From the NCBI GenBank assembly GCA_050701635.1, contig JBOGDF010000001.1, forward strand, positions 1-63,256: a stretch of DNA of 63,256 nt, read 5' to 3'. A program made the position numbers and the translations under genes. This DNA comes from WHSM01 sp050701635. Its GTDB lineage: Bacteria; Actinomycetota; Actinomycetes; Mycobacteriales; Micromonosporaceae. The notes beneath the pieces are model-generated. The model saw only the letters and a program-made list of their open reading frames with translations, did not search any database and was not told the DNA's origin. Each line of letters starts with the position of its first letter. Position 1 is the stretch's first letter. This document shows, piece after piece, positions 24,449 through 32,412 of the stretch.

Positions 24449-24820
24449 TCAGGTCCAGTGCAGTACGCGCTTGCGCCAGGCGTACAGCAGCCCGAGTGCC
24501 AGGACGCCGACGAAGATCGCCATCTCGACCACGGTGATGGTGCCGAAGCCGGGCCGGTCGAAGATCACCGCCCACGGGAACAGGAACACGCTCTCCACCG
24601 CGAACAGCACATAGAGGTACGCGTACACGTAGTAGCGGATCTGCGACTGCGCCCAGTCGCCGCCGACCGGGTCCAGCCCGCACTCGTACGTGGTCAGCTT
24701 GTCGGCGGTGGGATCATGCGGCCGCAGTAGCCGGTTGGCGGTGAACGCCACCGTGAAGAAGCCGGCGCCGACCAGCAGCAGCAACCCGAGCGTCGCGTAA
24801 CCGCCGAGGTAGCCGCCCAT
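24449..24820 (-). CDS. nuoA2: Second complex I subunit NuoA2
   Basis: Three-helix membrane subunit, 123 residues, exactly the length of the main-operon NuoA. The conserved loop is LTTYECGLDPVG and the acidic helix is YVLFAVESVFLFPWAVIF. It is the first gene of the second complex I set in canonical order, but its neighbour nuoB2 is 5 kb away. The gap upstream (24821-24991) has two direct copies of GCGAGCGGCTCACCC and no gene. Confidence 0.92.
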   Translation of the reverse strand: MGGYLGGYATLGLLLLVGAGFFTVAFTANRLLRPHDPTADKLTTYECGLDPVGGDWAQSQIRYYVYAYLYVLFAVESVFLFPWAVIFDRPGFGTITVVEMAIFVGVLALGLLYAWRKRVLHWT

Positions 24821-24991
24821 GCGCCTGACCCTAGCGGCTGCGCGACCCCCGACGCGAGCGGCTCACCCACCGACTTACCCGCCGAGGCGGGCGACCCGTC
24901 CCAGAGGCGCGAGCGGCTCACCCGCCGGCGCGAGCGGCCATCCCCGCGGAGGTCCCCACCCGAGAGGCGGCGGGCACCTACGCTCGGCGAT

Positions 24992-25534
24992 ATGTCGCGA
25001 ATCGTGATCAACGCACCCACCGCCATGCAGCGGATCTTCGTCACCGTCCTGGCACCGGTCGCGCTGGTGCTGCTGGTGTGCCTGGGCGGCATCCTGACGG
25101 GCCCGCTCCAGCACCTGCTCGGCACCGCCGGGCTGGTGATCTTCGCGATCTTCGTGGTGCTCTGCCTGGCCGGGATCGGGTACGGCCTGCTCAAGGCGTA
25201 CCGCTGGCTGGTCTGGTTGGAAGGCAGCCAGCTGGTGGTACGCGGCGCGATCACCACGCTGCGGTGCGACCTGGCCACCGCCCCGGTCCGCATCGACAGC
25301 ACCGGCTGGTTCACCCGGATTCCGGTACTGCGCGCGCGACCGGCCGGCGGCGGACGGTGGCTGCGGGCGCCGCTGCGTACCGCCAACATGGATCTCGTCG
25401 ACCCGGTGGCGCTACGGGCGCTGGCGGCCGTGATCAGCTCCGGGGCGCGGCCGGAGCCGGACCGGGCCCAGGCGGCGTGGGTGGTCGGAGCGCTGCGCCA
25501 GCTGGCCGACAATCCCGCGTCCCGGCTTCTCTAG
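24992..25534 (+). CDS. Membrane protein with PH-like C-terminal part
   Basis: 180 residues. Two adjacent hydrophobic helices (about 15-37 and 44-67) are followed by a soluble beta-rich region (LVWLEGSQLVVRGAITTLRCDL, then MDLVDPVALRALAAVISSG). That pattern resembles bacterial PH-domain membrane proteins or DUF3093-like proteins, but I cannot assign a family. It is a single gene; the nearest genes are divergent (nuoA2) or separately promoted (sigma factor). Confidence 0.72.
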   Translation: MSRIVINAPTAMQRIFVTVLAPVALVLLVCLGGILTGPLQHLLGTAGLVIFAIFVVLCLAGIGYGLLKAYRWLVWLEGSQLVVRGAITTLRCDLATAPVRIDSTGWFTRIPVLRARPAGGGRWLRAPLRTANMDLVDPVALRALAAVISSGARPEPDRAQAAWVVGALRQLADNPASRLL

Positions 25535-25585
25535 CTCTAGCCGGCGCCCTCCGGCCCACCCGTACGGGTGACCTGGCACACCGAC

Positions 25586-25613
25586 GCAACTGGATGGCGT
25601 TACTCGGCGTGTC
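25586..25613 (+). promoter_or_regulatory. Candidate ECF-type promoter upstream of the sigma gene
   Basis: GCAAC (25586-25590), 17-bp spacer, CGTGTC (25608-25613). This resembles the AAC / CGTC elements used by ECF sigma factors and would make the sigma factor autoregulated. Evidence is motif and position only. Confidence 0.35.
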
Positions 25614-25750
25614 ATGTGCGAACCCGACATCACCCCAGGGACGGCAGGAGGCGCGTACGCATGACACACGCCGCGACCGCCCCTGCAATGATGTTCCGCG
25701 TCGGGGCGACGGAAGCCGTCCGCGCCCACTCGACGCGCGAAGGGGTGCCG

Positions 25751-26263
25751 ATGCGGTCAGAGGCGGAATTCGCCGCCCTGTACCAGGCCCGCTTTGGAGA
25801 CCTTTCCGGACAGTTGTACGCATATCTCGGCGATTCCACCGAGGCCCAGGACGTGGTCCAGGAAGCGTTCGTACGCGCCTGGCAGCGCTGGGAGAAGATC
25901 GGCCAGTACGACGACCCCGTGGCCTGGGTACGCCGGGTCGCGTGGAATCTGGCCACCACCCGGCACCGCCGCCTCGCGGTGGTACGCAAATACGTGTCCC
26001 GATCCGGCCCGCCCGGGCATCAGCCGGAGGCCAGTCCGGACCGGGTCGCCCTGGTCGCCGCGCTGCGCCGGATCCCCGAGCAGCAGCGCCGGGCGCTGGT
26101 GATGCACTACCTGGCCGACCTGTCCGTCGCCGACATCGCCCGTGAAGTCGGGGTCGCCGACGGCACCGTGAAGTCCTGGCTGCACCGCGGCCGGCACGAG
26201 CTGGCGAAACTACTGGCAGACGCACCCGAACCACAACGCGAGGAGGTGACCGACGATGACTGA
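25751..26263 (+). CDS. ECF RNA polymerase sigma factor (SigE-like family)
   Basis: Extracytoplasmic-function sigma factor, 170 residues from ATG 25751. Region 2 covers about 5-75 (EAQDVVQEAFVRAWQRW then PVAWVRRVAWNLATTRHRR), and region 4 about 110-165 (IPEQQRRALVMHYL, then VGVADGTVKSWLHRGRHEL). ATG 25751 has an AAGGGG ribosome site and gives the usual family length. ATG 25661 with AGGAGG nine bases upstream is a real alternative and adds 30 residues. Its stop overlaps the next gene, a putative anti-sigma membrane protein, by eight bases. Confidence 0.88.
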   Translation: MRSEAEFAALYQARFGDLSGQLYAYLGDSTEAQDVVQEAFVRAWQRWEKIGQYDDPVAWVRRVAWNLATTRHRRLAVVRKYVSRSGPPGHQPEASPDRVALVAALRRIPEQQRRALVMHYLADLSVADIAREVGVADGTVKSWLHRGRHELAKLLADAPEPQREEVTDDD

Positions 26264-27149
26264 GCCGTACCAGCCGCACAACTCCGAGGAAGACGCGACC
26301 GAGCGGATCGTCGCCGACGCGTTCGCTTCCTTCCGTACCTCCCGCCTGGAGACCGCGACCACCCCGGACCTCGACCAGGTGTACGCCGCCGCAGCCACCC
26401 GGCGCCGGCAGCGGACCTACCTGGCCGGAGCCGGGATCGCGGCGACGCTCGTCCTCGTGGCCGGTACGGCCGCCGCGCTGACCGGTCTCGGCAAGCCGGA
26501 TCCGGGCCCCGTGGCGGGCAACACGCCGAGCAACCGTCCGTCGTCGTCGCAGTCGGCCAGGCCCAGTGAGGCGCCCAGCGCGAGCGCCCCGGAGAGCCCC
26601 AAGGACAGCCCGAAGCCGCCGCCCAGCATCCGCGACGTCGACCTGCGCAACCTCACGCTCACGCTGCCGCAGCTGATGGAGGGCTGCCCGGGTGGCGTCC
26701 TGACGTTCAGCGACGGAGAGACCACCGGCCCCGAAGGCTGCCCGTGGCGGATCGCGTACGGCGACACCCGGTACGCCGACCTGGACGGCGCCGCCGGCGA
26801 CGAGGCGGTCACCACGATCGCGGCGGGACGCCCGTACGCGGAGTACATGGCCGGAGTGATCGCACTGCGGCGTACCGCCGACGGCAGCGTCGAACCAATG
26901 AGCTACGTCTTCATCGCCGACCACAGCAGCCAGCGCATCACCGGCATCTCGGTCAGCGACGAGGGCGCGATCACCGTAGGGATCGAGGACACGTCGTGGG
27001 ATCCGCAGCAGCCGCAGCGGCAGGACCGTACGTACCGGTGGACCGGCGCCGCGGTGGCGTTCGAGCAGATCGGAGGGCCGACGGCGTTCCCGTCGCCGGG
27101 TCCCGACCCGTCCGATCCGGGCCCTACCGGCTCCCCATCGGGTGGATGA
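26256..27149 (+). CDS. Single-pass membrane protein, probable anti-sigma partner
   Basis: 297 residues. A cytoplasmic N-terminal part (1-53, RIVADAFASFRTSRL then DLDQVYAAAATRRRQR) is followed by one membrane helix (about 55-77), a Ser/Pro-rich linker (about 78-125) and an extracytoplasmic domain with two cysteines (EGCPGG, EGCPW). A GAGGAGG ribosome site precedes ATG 26256, and the gene overlaps the ECF sigma gene. Layout and coupling fit an anti-sigma factor with a sensory outer domain, although no zinc HxxxCxxC motif is seen. Confidence 0.75.
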   Translation: MTEPYQPHNSEEDATERIVADAFASFRTSRLETATTPDLDQVYAAAATRRRQRTYLAGAGIAATLVLVAGTAAALTGLGKPDPGPVAGNTPSNRPSSSQSARPSEAPSASAPESPKDSPKPPPSIRDVDLRNLTLTLPQLMEGCPGGVLTFSDGETTGPEGCPWRIAYGDTRYADLDGAAGDEAVTTIAAGRPYAEYMAGVIALRRTADGSVEPMSYVFIADHSSQRITGISVSDEGAITVGIEDTSWDPQQPQRQDRTYRWTGAAVAFEQIGGPTAFPSPGPDPSDPGPTGSPSGG

Positions 27150-27320
27150 GACGGGGCATCCCCCTACCGGTACGGGTGCGTGCTGTGTCACGCTCCGGAC
27201 GCGCTACGGGGCGGGACATCCTTCCCGACGTAGCATCGGTTAGATAAGAGGGACCGGCCGGCCCGGCCATCCACCCACGCTGTGGCCGAGTCCGATCCCA
27301 CAGAGGAGGTCCTGGGTCAC

Positions 27321-29177
27321 GTGACCAAACAGATCCGGCAGTTGGATCGAGTGGTCATTCGCTTCGCCGGCGACTCCGGCGACGGCATGCAGCTCACCGG
27401 TGATCGATTCACCTCTGAGACCGCACAGCTGGGAAATGACCTGTCGACGCTGCCCAACTTCCCCGCGGAGATCCGCGCCCCCGCCGGCACCCTGCCCGGG
27501 GTGTCGAGCTTCCAGGTGCACTTCGCGGACACCGACATCCTGACCCCGGGCGACGCGCCGGACGTACTGGTCGCGATGAACCCTGCCGCGCTGAAGTCCA
27601 ACATCGGCGACCTGCCGCGCGGCGCCGAGATCATCGTCAACACCGACGAGTTCACTCCCCGCGCCCTGACCAAGGTGGGGTATGCCGGCAACCCAATCGA
27701 AGACGGCTCACTGGACGGCTACCAGCTCCACGAGGTGGCGCTGACCAGCATGACCGTCGGCGCGCTGCAGAGCTTCGGGCTGTCGAAGAAGGAGGCGGAG
27801 CGGGCGAAGAACATGTTCGCGCTCGGGCTGCTCTCCTGGATGTACCACCGCCCGATCGACGGCACGGTGAGGTTCCTGGAGCGCAAGTTCGCCGCCCGCC
27901 CGGAGCTCGCCGACGCCAACGTCGCGGCGCTGAAGGCCGGCTGGAACTACGGCGAGACCACCGAAGACTTCTCCGTCCAGTACGAGGTCAAGCCGGCCAA
28001 GCTGCCCGCGGGTACCTACCGCAACATCACCGGCAACACGGCGCTGGCGTACGGGGTCGTGGCGGCTGGCGTACGCAGCGGGTTGCCGGTCTTCCTCGGG
28101 GCGTACCCGATCACGCCGGCCAGCGACATCCTGCACGAGCTGTCCAAGCACAAGCGGTTCAACGTCACCACGTTCCAGGCCGAGGACGAGATCGCGGCGG
28201 TCGGTGCGGCGCTGGGCGCCGCGTACGGCGGCGCGATCGGCGTCACCACCTCCAGCGGCCCCGGCATCGCGCTCAAGTCCGAGACGATCAGCCTGGCGGT
28301 GGCGCTGGAGCTGCCGCTGGTGATCGTCGACGTACAGCGGGCAGGGCCGTCCACGGGACTGCCCACCAAGACCGAGCAGGCCGACCTGGCGATGGCGCTG
28401 TTCGGGCGGCACGGCGAGGCGCCGGTGGCGATTCTCGCCGCCCGCTCCCCCTCGGACTGCTTCTACACCGCGCTGGAGGCGTGCCGGATCGCGGTCACGT
28501 ACCGGACTCCGGTGATGCTGCTCTCCGACGGCTACCTGGCCAACGGCTCGGAGCCGTGGCTGCTGCCCGAGGTCTCCGAGCTGCCCGACATGTCGGTGGA
28601 GTTCGCCACGGGGCCGAACGGGCCGGACGGCGAGTTCCTGCCGTACCTGCGGGATCCGGAGACCCTCGCCCGGCCGTGGGCGCCGCCCGGGGTGGCGGGG
28701 CTGGAGCACCGGATCGGCGGCCTGGAGAAGGCCGACCGTACCGGCGACATCTCCTATGACCCCGCCAACCACGACGCGATGGTACGGATCCGGGCCGCGC
28801 GGATCGAGGCGATCGACGTACCGCCGCTGGAGGTCGAGGACCCGGACGCCTCGACCGGCTCTGGCGCGCGGGTTCTGGTTCTTGGTTGGGGCTCGGCGTA
28901 CGGGCCGATCGGGGCGGCGTGCCGGCAGCTGCGGCAGCGCGGCGTGAAGATCGCGCAGGCGCACCTGCGGCACCTGGCGCCGTTCCCGAAGAACACCGGC
29001 GAGGTGGTGCGCTCCTACGACCGCGTGGTGATCCCCGAGATGAACCTCGGCCAGCTGTCGATGCTGGTGCGGTCGCGCTTCCTGGTCGACGCGATCGGCT
29101 ACAACAAGGTGCGCGGGCTGCCGTTCACCGCCGCCGAGCTGGAGACCGTACTCGAAGAGGTCGTGAAGAATGTCTAG
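27321..29177 (+). CDS. korA: 2-oxoacid:ferredoxin oxidoreductase, alpha subunit (KorA)
   Basis: Fused gamma-alpha subunit of 2-oxoglutarate (2-oxoacid) ferredoxin oxidoreductase, which decarboxylates 2-oxoglutarate to succinyl-CoA and reduces ferredoxin. 618 residues from GTG 27321. The gamma domain is about 8-190 (VVIRFAGDSGDGMQLTGDRF) and the alpha domain about 230-610 (LGAYPITPASDILHELSKH, FQAEDEIAAVGAALGA). GTG 27321 is preferred because AGGAGG lies 11 bases upstream; the open frame from 27282 includes that ribosome site. It overlaps korB by eight bases. The upstream gap (27150-27320) has a possible TAGATA -10 at 27241. Confidence 0.93.
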   Translation: MTKQIRQLDRVVIRFAGDSGDGMQLTGDRFTSETAQLGNDLSTLPNFPAEIRAPAGTLPGVSSFQVHFADTDILTPGDAPDVLVAMNPAALKSNIGDLPRGAEIIVNTDEFTPRALTKVGYAGNPIEDGSLDGYQLHEVALTSMTVGALQSFGLSKKEAERAKNMFALGLLSWMYHRPIDGTVRFLERKFAARPELADANVAALKAGWNYGETTEDFSVQYEVKPAKLPAGTYRNITGNTALAYGVVAAGVRSGLPVFLGAYPITPASDILHELSKHKRFNVTTFQAEDEIAAVGAALGAAYGGAIGVTTSSGPGIALKSETISLAVALELPLVIVDVQRAGPSTGLPTKTEQADLAMALFGRHGEAPVAILAARSPSDCFYTALEACRIAVTYRTPVMLLSDGYLANGSEPWLLPEVSELPDMSVEFATGPNGPDGEFLPYLRDPETLARPWAPPGVAGLEHRIGGLEKADRTGDISYDPANHDAMVRIRAARIEAIDVPPLEVEDPDASTGSGARVLVLGWGSAYGPIGAACRQLRQRGVKIAQAHLRHLAPFPKNTGEVVRSYDRVVIPEMNLGQLSMLVRSRFLVDAIGYNKVRGLPFTAAELETVLEEVVKNV

Positions 29178-30297
29178 CCCCGTCAGCGGCAACGGCAACG
29201 GGCGTACCGCGCTCAGCCTGGTGCCGAAGACCGACGAGAAGCAGACCGCCAAGGAGTTCAAGAGCGACCAGGAAGTGCGCTGGTGCCCCGGCTGCGGCGA
29301 CTACGCGATCCTGGCCGCGATGCAGTCGTTCCTGCCTGAGTTGGGGCTGCGCCGGGAGAACATCTGCTTCGTCTCCGGCATCGGCTGCTCGTCGCGGTTC
29401 CCGTACTACCTGGACACGTACGGGATGCACTCGATCCACGGCCGGGCGCCCGCGATCGCCACCGGGCTGGCGGTGTCGCGGCCGGACCTGTCGGTGTGGG
29501 TGGTGACCGGCGACGGCGACGCGCTCTCGATCGGCGGCAACCACCTGATCCACGCGCTGCGGCGTAACGTCAACATCAAGATCCTGCTGTTCAACAACCG
29601 GATCTACGGGCTGACCAAAGGCCAGTATTCGCCCACCTCGGAGCTCGGCAAGATCACCAAGTCGACACCGATCGGTTCGGCGGACTGGCCGTTCAACCCG
29701 ATCTCGCTGGCGCTCGGCGCCGAGGCGTCGTTCGTGGCCCGCACCATCGACTCCGACCGCAAGCACCTCACCTCGGTGCTGCGCGCGGCGGCGAACCACC
29801 CGGGCAGCGCGTTCGTGGAGATCTACCAGAACTGCAACATCTTCAACGACGGCGCGTTCGAGATCCTGAAGGACCCGGCGCGGCGGGACGAGGCGCTGAT
29901 CCGGCTGGAGCACGGCGAGCCGATTACCTTCGGCAAGCGAAGCGCGCCGGAGCATGAGCACGGTGGCAACCGCGACGACGGCGGCCTCGGCGAGAAGTGC
30001 GTGGTCAAGGAGCCGCGCGGCTTCGGGCTGCAGGTCACGAACACCGCCGACGTCGACCACGACGAGATCATCGTGCACGACGAGACGGTGCCCCGCCCGT
30101 CGTACGCGTTCTCGCTGTCCCGGCTGCCGAACGACGACCTGACCAACACGCCGATCGGCGTACTGCGGTCGGTGATCCGGCCCCGGTACGACGAGATCGT
30201 GCGGGACCAGGTCACACAGGCGCGGGAGTCGGCCGCCGAGCCCGACCAGGAGCTGACGAAGCTGCTGCACGGCGGCGACACCTGGACCATCCTCTAG
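29170..30297 (+). CDS. korB: 2-oxoacid:ferredoxin oxidoreductase, beta subunit (KorB)
   Basis: Thiamine-diphosphate- and [4Fe-4S]-binding subunit, 375 residues. Cluster cysteines lie in WCPGCGDY (Cys39, Cys42), with another in SGIGCSSRFP. The ThDP/Mg motif begins at GDGDALSIGGNH (114-125) and ends at NNRIYGLTKGQ. In mycobacteria and other actinomycetes KorAB replaces the lipoamide-dependent 2-oxoglutarate dehydrogenase step and delivers electrons to ferredoxin. No ferredoxin gene is adjacent; the nearby NuoI2 is the only ferredoxin-like protein of the second complex I. Confidence 0.94.
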   Translation: MSSPVSGNGNGRTALSLVPKTDEKQTAKEFKSDQEVRWCPGCGDYAILAAMQSFLPELGLRRENICFVSGIGCSSRFPYYLDTYGMHSIHGRAPAIATGLAVSRPDLSVWVVTGDGDALSIGGNHLIHALRRNVNIKILLFNNRIYGLTKGQYSPTSELGKITKSTPIGSADWPFNPISLALGAEASFVARTIDSDRKHLTSVLRAAANHPGSAFVEIYQNCNIFNDGAFEILKDPARRDEALIRLEHGEPITFGKRSAPEHEHGGNRDDGGLGEKCVVKEPRGFGLQVTNTADVDHDEIIVHDETVPRPSYAFSLSRLPNDDLTNTPIGVLRSVIRPRYDEIVRDQVTQARESAAEPDQELTKLLHGGDTWTIL

Positions 30298-30320
30298 CCG
30301 GCCAGCCGTAACGTAGAGAC

Positions 30321-30524
30321 ATGCCGATCTCCCTGCACCTGCCGGAAGACATCGACCGCGCGGCTCGCGCTATGGCCAAGCAGCGGCGCCAGAGCCTGCA
30401 CGATCTGGTCGTCGAGGCCGTAGCGGAGCACATCCGGCGCGAGATGGACGCCGAGGTCGAACGTATCGGCCGCGACGCCGCGGTCCGGTACGCCGACGCC
30501 CTCGACCGCCTCGGCAAGTCGTAA
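30321..30524 (+). CDS. Orphan CopG/RHH-type antitoxin-like protein
   Basis: 67 residues. The N-terminus ISLHLPEDIDRAARAMAKQ followed by SLHDLVVEAVAEHIR fits a ribbon-helix-helix protein, and the rest is a charged helix. It begins 23 bp after korB and could be co-transcribed with it. No toxin gene follows: the next 200 bp hold only a repeat. It may be an antitoxin that lost its partner or a small regulator. Confidence 0.65.
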   Translation: MPISLHLPEDIDRAARAMAKQRRQSLHDLVVEAVAEHIRREMDAEVERIGRDAAVRYADALDRLGKS

Positions 30525-30567
30525 ACTGCCGGCGCTGGGCATCTGGTGGGGCCCGCCTAGCGGGAAC

Positions 30568-30665
30568 AGGATCGCTGTTTCCGGAACGGATCGGTGTGTC
30601 AGGCGGACGGCGAGTTCCCGAAGTAGCGATCTTGGCTGTGAGCGCGGCGCGCGCAGCGATCTTGG
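30568..30665. repeat. Dispersed inverted repeat (copy 3) with an extra half-arm
   Basis: Arms AGGATCGCTGTTTCCGGAAC (30568-30587) and GTTCCCGAAGTAGCGATCTT (30614-30633), with an additional GCAGCGATCTTGG at 30653-30665. It fills most of the gap between the RHH gene and the holin-family gene (30525-30732), where no gene is seen. Confidence 0.65.
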
Positions 30666-30732
30666 TTGAGGGTGCCGAGGCGGGGCGGCGCACGGCGGCC
30701 GGGAGTGGCGGGCCCCTGGTCAGGGCGGTTTC

Positions 30733-31140
30733 GTGAGAGCATTCGACGCCGTGGGCATACTCATCAAAGTCGGCATCACAGCGGTCGCGCTGTGGGTCGC
30801 TACGCTGATCGTCCCCGGCATCCAACTCGGCGCCGGGTCGACCCTGGGCAAGATCGGCACCCTGGTCGCCGTCGCGGTGATCTTCGGGCTGGTCAACGCC
30901 GTACTCAAGCCGATCATCAAGACCGTCGGCTGCGCGTTCTACCTGGTGACGCTGGGGCTGATCGCGCTGGTGGTCAACGGGCTGCTGTTCCTGCTGGTCG
31001 ACTGGATCGCCGAGCAGTTCAACCTGCCGTTCGAGGTGGCCAACTTCTGGCCCGCCGCAGTGCTCGGCGCACTGGTGGTCGGCATCGTCAGCTTCGTCCT
31101 CAACCTGGTCGTCCCGGACGGCAAGGACGACGACGAATAG
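30733..31140 (+). CDS. Phage-holin-superfamily (IV) membrane protein
   Basis: 135 residues with four hydrophobic helices (about 8-28, 36-58, 66-92 and 102-125) and an acidic tail (GKDDDE). It matches the YvlD-like / mycobacterial phage holin superfamily IV proteins, which are common chromosomal envelope proteins and do not imply a prophage. The start is GTG 30733; GTG 30751 is possible. A strong hairpin follows the stop codon. Confidence 0.85.
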   Translation: MRAFDAVGILIKVGITAVALWVATLIVPGIQLGAGSTLGKIGTLVAVAVIFGLVNAVLKPIIKTVGCAFYLVTLGLIALVVNGLLFLLVDWIAEQFNLPFEVANFWPAAVLGALVVGIVSFVLNLVVPDGKDDDE

Positions 31141-31151
31141 CCGCGACGGGT

Positions 31152-31181
31152 CGCCGGGCTGGGCGGTGGTCCGGCCCGGCG
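31152..31181 (+). terminator. Hairpin terminator after the holin-family gene
   Basis: CGCCGGGC (31152-31159) pairs with GCCCGGCG (31174-31181) with extra inner G-C pairs. No U tract follows, as usual in high-GC actinomycetes. Confidence 0.5.
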
Positions 31182-31245
31182 GCGCGCGTGACGGTGGTTA
31201 CACGAGCAAGGACCATCATGGGGTACGCCCCTTACGCTGGACGGC

Positions 31246-32211
31246 GTGAACGAACTCCGCCGCGGATACCTGTACGGGATCGCCGCCTTCGGGCTGTGGG
31301 GCCTGTTCCCGCTGTACTGGAATCTGCTCAGACCGTCCGGTCCGGTCGAGATCCTGGCCCACCGGATCGTCTGGTCGGTGGTGTTCGTCGCCGGCCTGCT
31401 GCTGGTGCTGCGGCGCTGGTCGTGGCTGCGTACGCTCGCCCGGCAGCCCCGCAAGCTGCTGCTCGTCCTGGTCGCGGCGTCGCTGATCGCGGTGAACTGG
31501 GTGACGTACATCTACGGCGTCGTGTCCGCCCAGGTGGTGGAGACCTCACTCGGCTACTACATCAACCCGCTGGTGTCGGTGCTGCTCGGCGTCGTCGTGC
31601 TGCACGAGCGGATGCGTACGGCGCAGTGGCTGGCGATCGGGATCGGCGCGGTGGCGGTGGTCGTACTCACCGTCGACTATGGACGGTTGCCGTGGATCGC
31701 GCTCACCCTGGCCGGCACGTTCGCCTGCTACGGGCTGGCGAAGAAGCGGCTCGGGCTGCCCGCCGCCGAAGGGCTGTTCGTGGAGTCGGCGGCGCTGGCG
31801 GTGCCCGCCCTGGCGTACGTCGGATGGCTGTTTTCGGCCAGTCAGCACACCTTCGGCACCGTCTCGATCGGACACACCCTGTTACTGGCCGGCGCCGGCG
31901 CGGCGACCGCGATCCCGCTGCTGTTCTTCGCCGGAGCCGCCAACCGGATCCCGCTGTCCGCCATCGGGCTGCTGCAGTACATCGCTCCGACGCTGCAGTT
32001 CGGGATCGGCGTACTGGTCTTCCGGGAGCCGATGCCGGTCGCGCGCCAGCTGGGATTTGTGCTGGTCTGGGCCGCACTTGTGGTGTTCAGTGCCGACGCG
32101 GTACGGCATTACCGCCGGACCCGTACCGCCGCCGCGAAGGCTGCCGCGGGCCCGCCACGCGAGGGAATGACCGCGCCACCGGCGGCCGTCGCTGTCGACG
32201 CACAAGGCTGA
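31246..32211 (+). CDS. rarD: RarD-type EamA transporter
   Basis: Ten-helix drug/metabolite transporter of the RarD subgroup, 321 residues. The N-terminal RGYLYGIAAFGLWGLFPLYW is the RarD signature; later SYYINPLVSVLLGV-like (here LGYYINPLVSVLLG) and LQYIAPTLQFGIGVLVFREP mark the two EamA repeats. The C-terminal tail is basic then Pro/Ala-rich. The substrate is uncertain (chloramphenicol-sensitivity-type protein). The start is GTG 31246. Confidence 0.92.
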   Translation: MNELRRGYLYGIAAFGLWGLFPLYWNLLRPSGPVEILAHRIVWSVVFVAGLLLVLRRWSWLRTLARQPRKLLLVLVAASLIAVNWVTYIYGVVSAQVVETSLGYYINPLVSVLLGVVVLHERMRTAQWLAIGIGAVAVVVLTVDYGRLPWIALTLAGTFACYGLAKKRLGLPAAEGLFVESAALAVPALAYVGWLFSASQHTFGTVSIGHTLLLAGAGAATAIPLLFFAGAANRIPLSAIGLLQYIAPTLQFGIGVLVFREPMPVARQLGFVLVWAALVVFSADAVRHYRRTRTAAAKAAAGPPREGMTAPPAAVAVDAQG

Positions 32212-32301
32212 GCCGTTCGACCACGTACCGTCACGAAACCGGGGCCGCGAGCCGGGCGATTGATGGGCTAGTGTCCCGTGCAGCACATCGCCATCGGCGG
32301 C

Positions 32302-32323
32302 GTTAACGCCTGGTTCACCGCGC
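32302..32323 (+). promoter_or_regulatory. Candidate PHO box (PhoP operator) upstream of phoX
   Basis: Two consecutive 11-bp units, GTTAACGCCTG (32302-32312) and GTTCACCGCGC (32313-32323), fit the direct-repeat PHO box known from Streptomyces (GTTCACC-type units). They lie 90 bp upstream of the phoX start, which is phosphate-regulated in other actinomycetes. Confidence 0.5.
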
Positions 32324-32412
32324 CTGTGCCAGCGGGCAACCCACCGGGCCTAGCGTCCCGGCGACACCCCCAACACGGCCGCGTACGGCGGCCGCTTTGC
32401 CAGGAGGCACGA

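Noticed and set aside
30733..31140. Holin-family gene as evidence of a prophage
   Set aside because: The superfamily is a common chromosomal membrane family; there are no other phage genes nearby.
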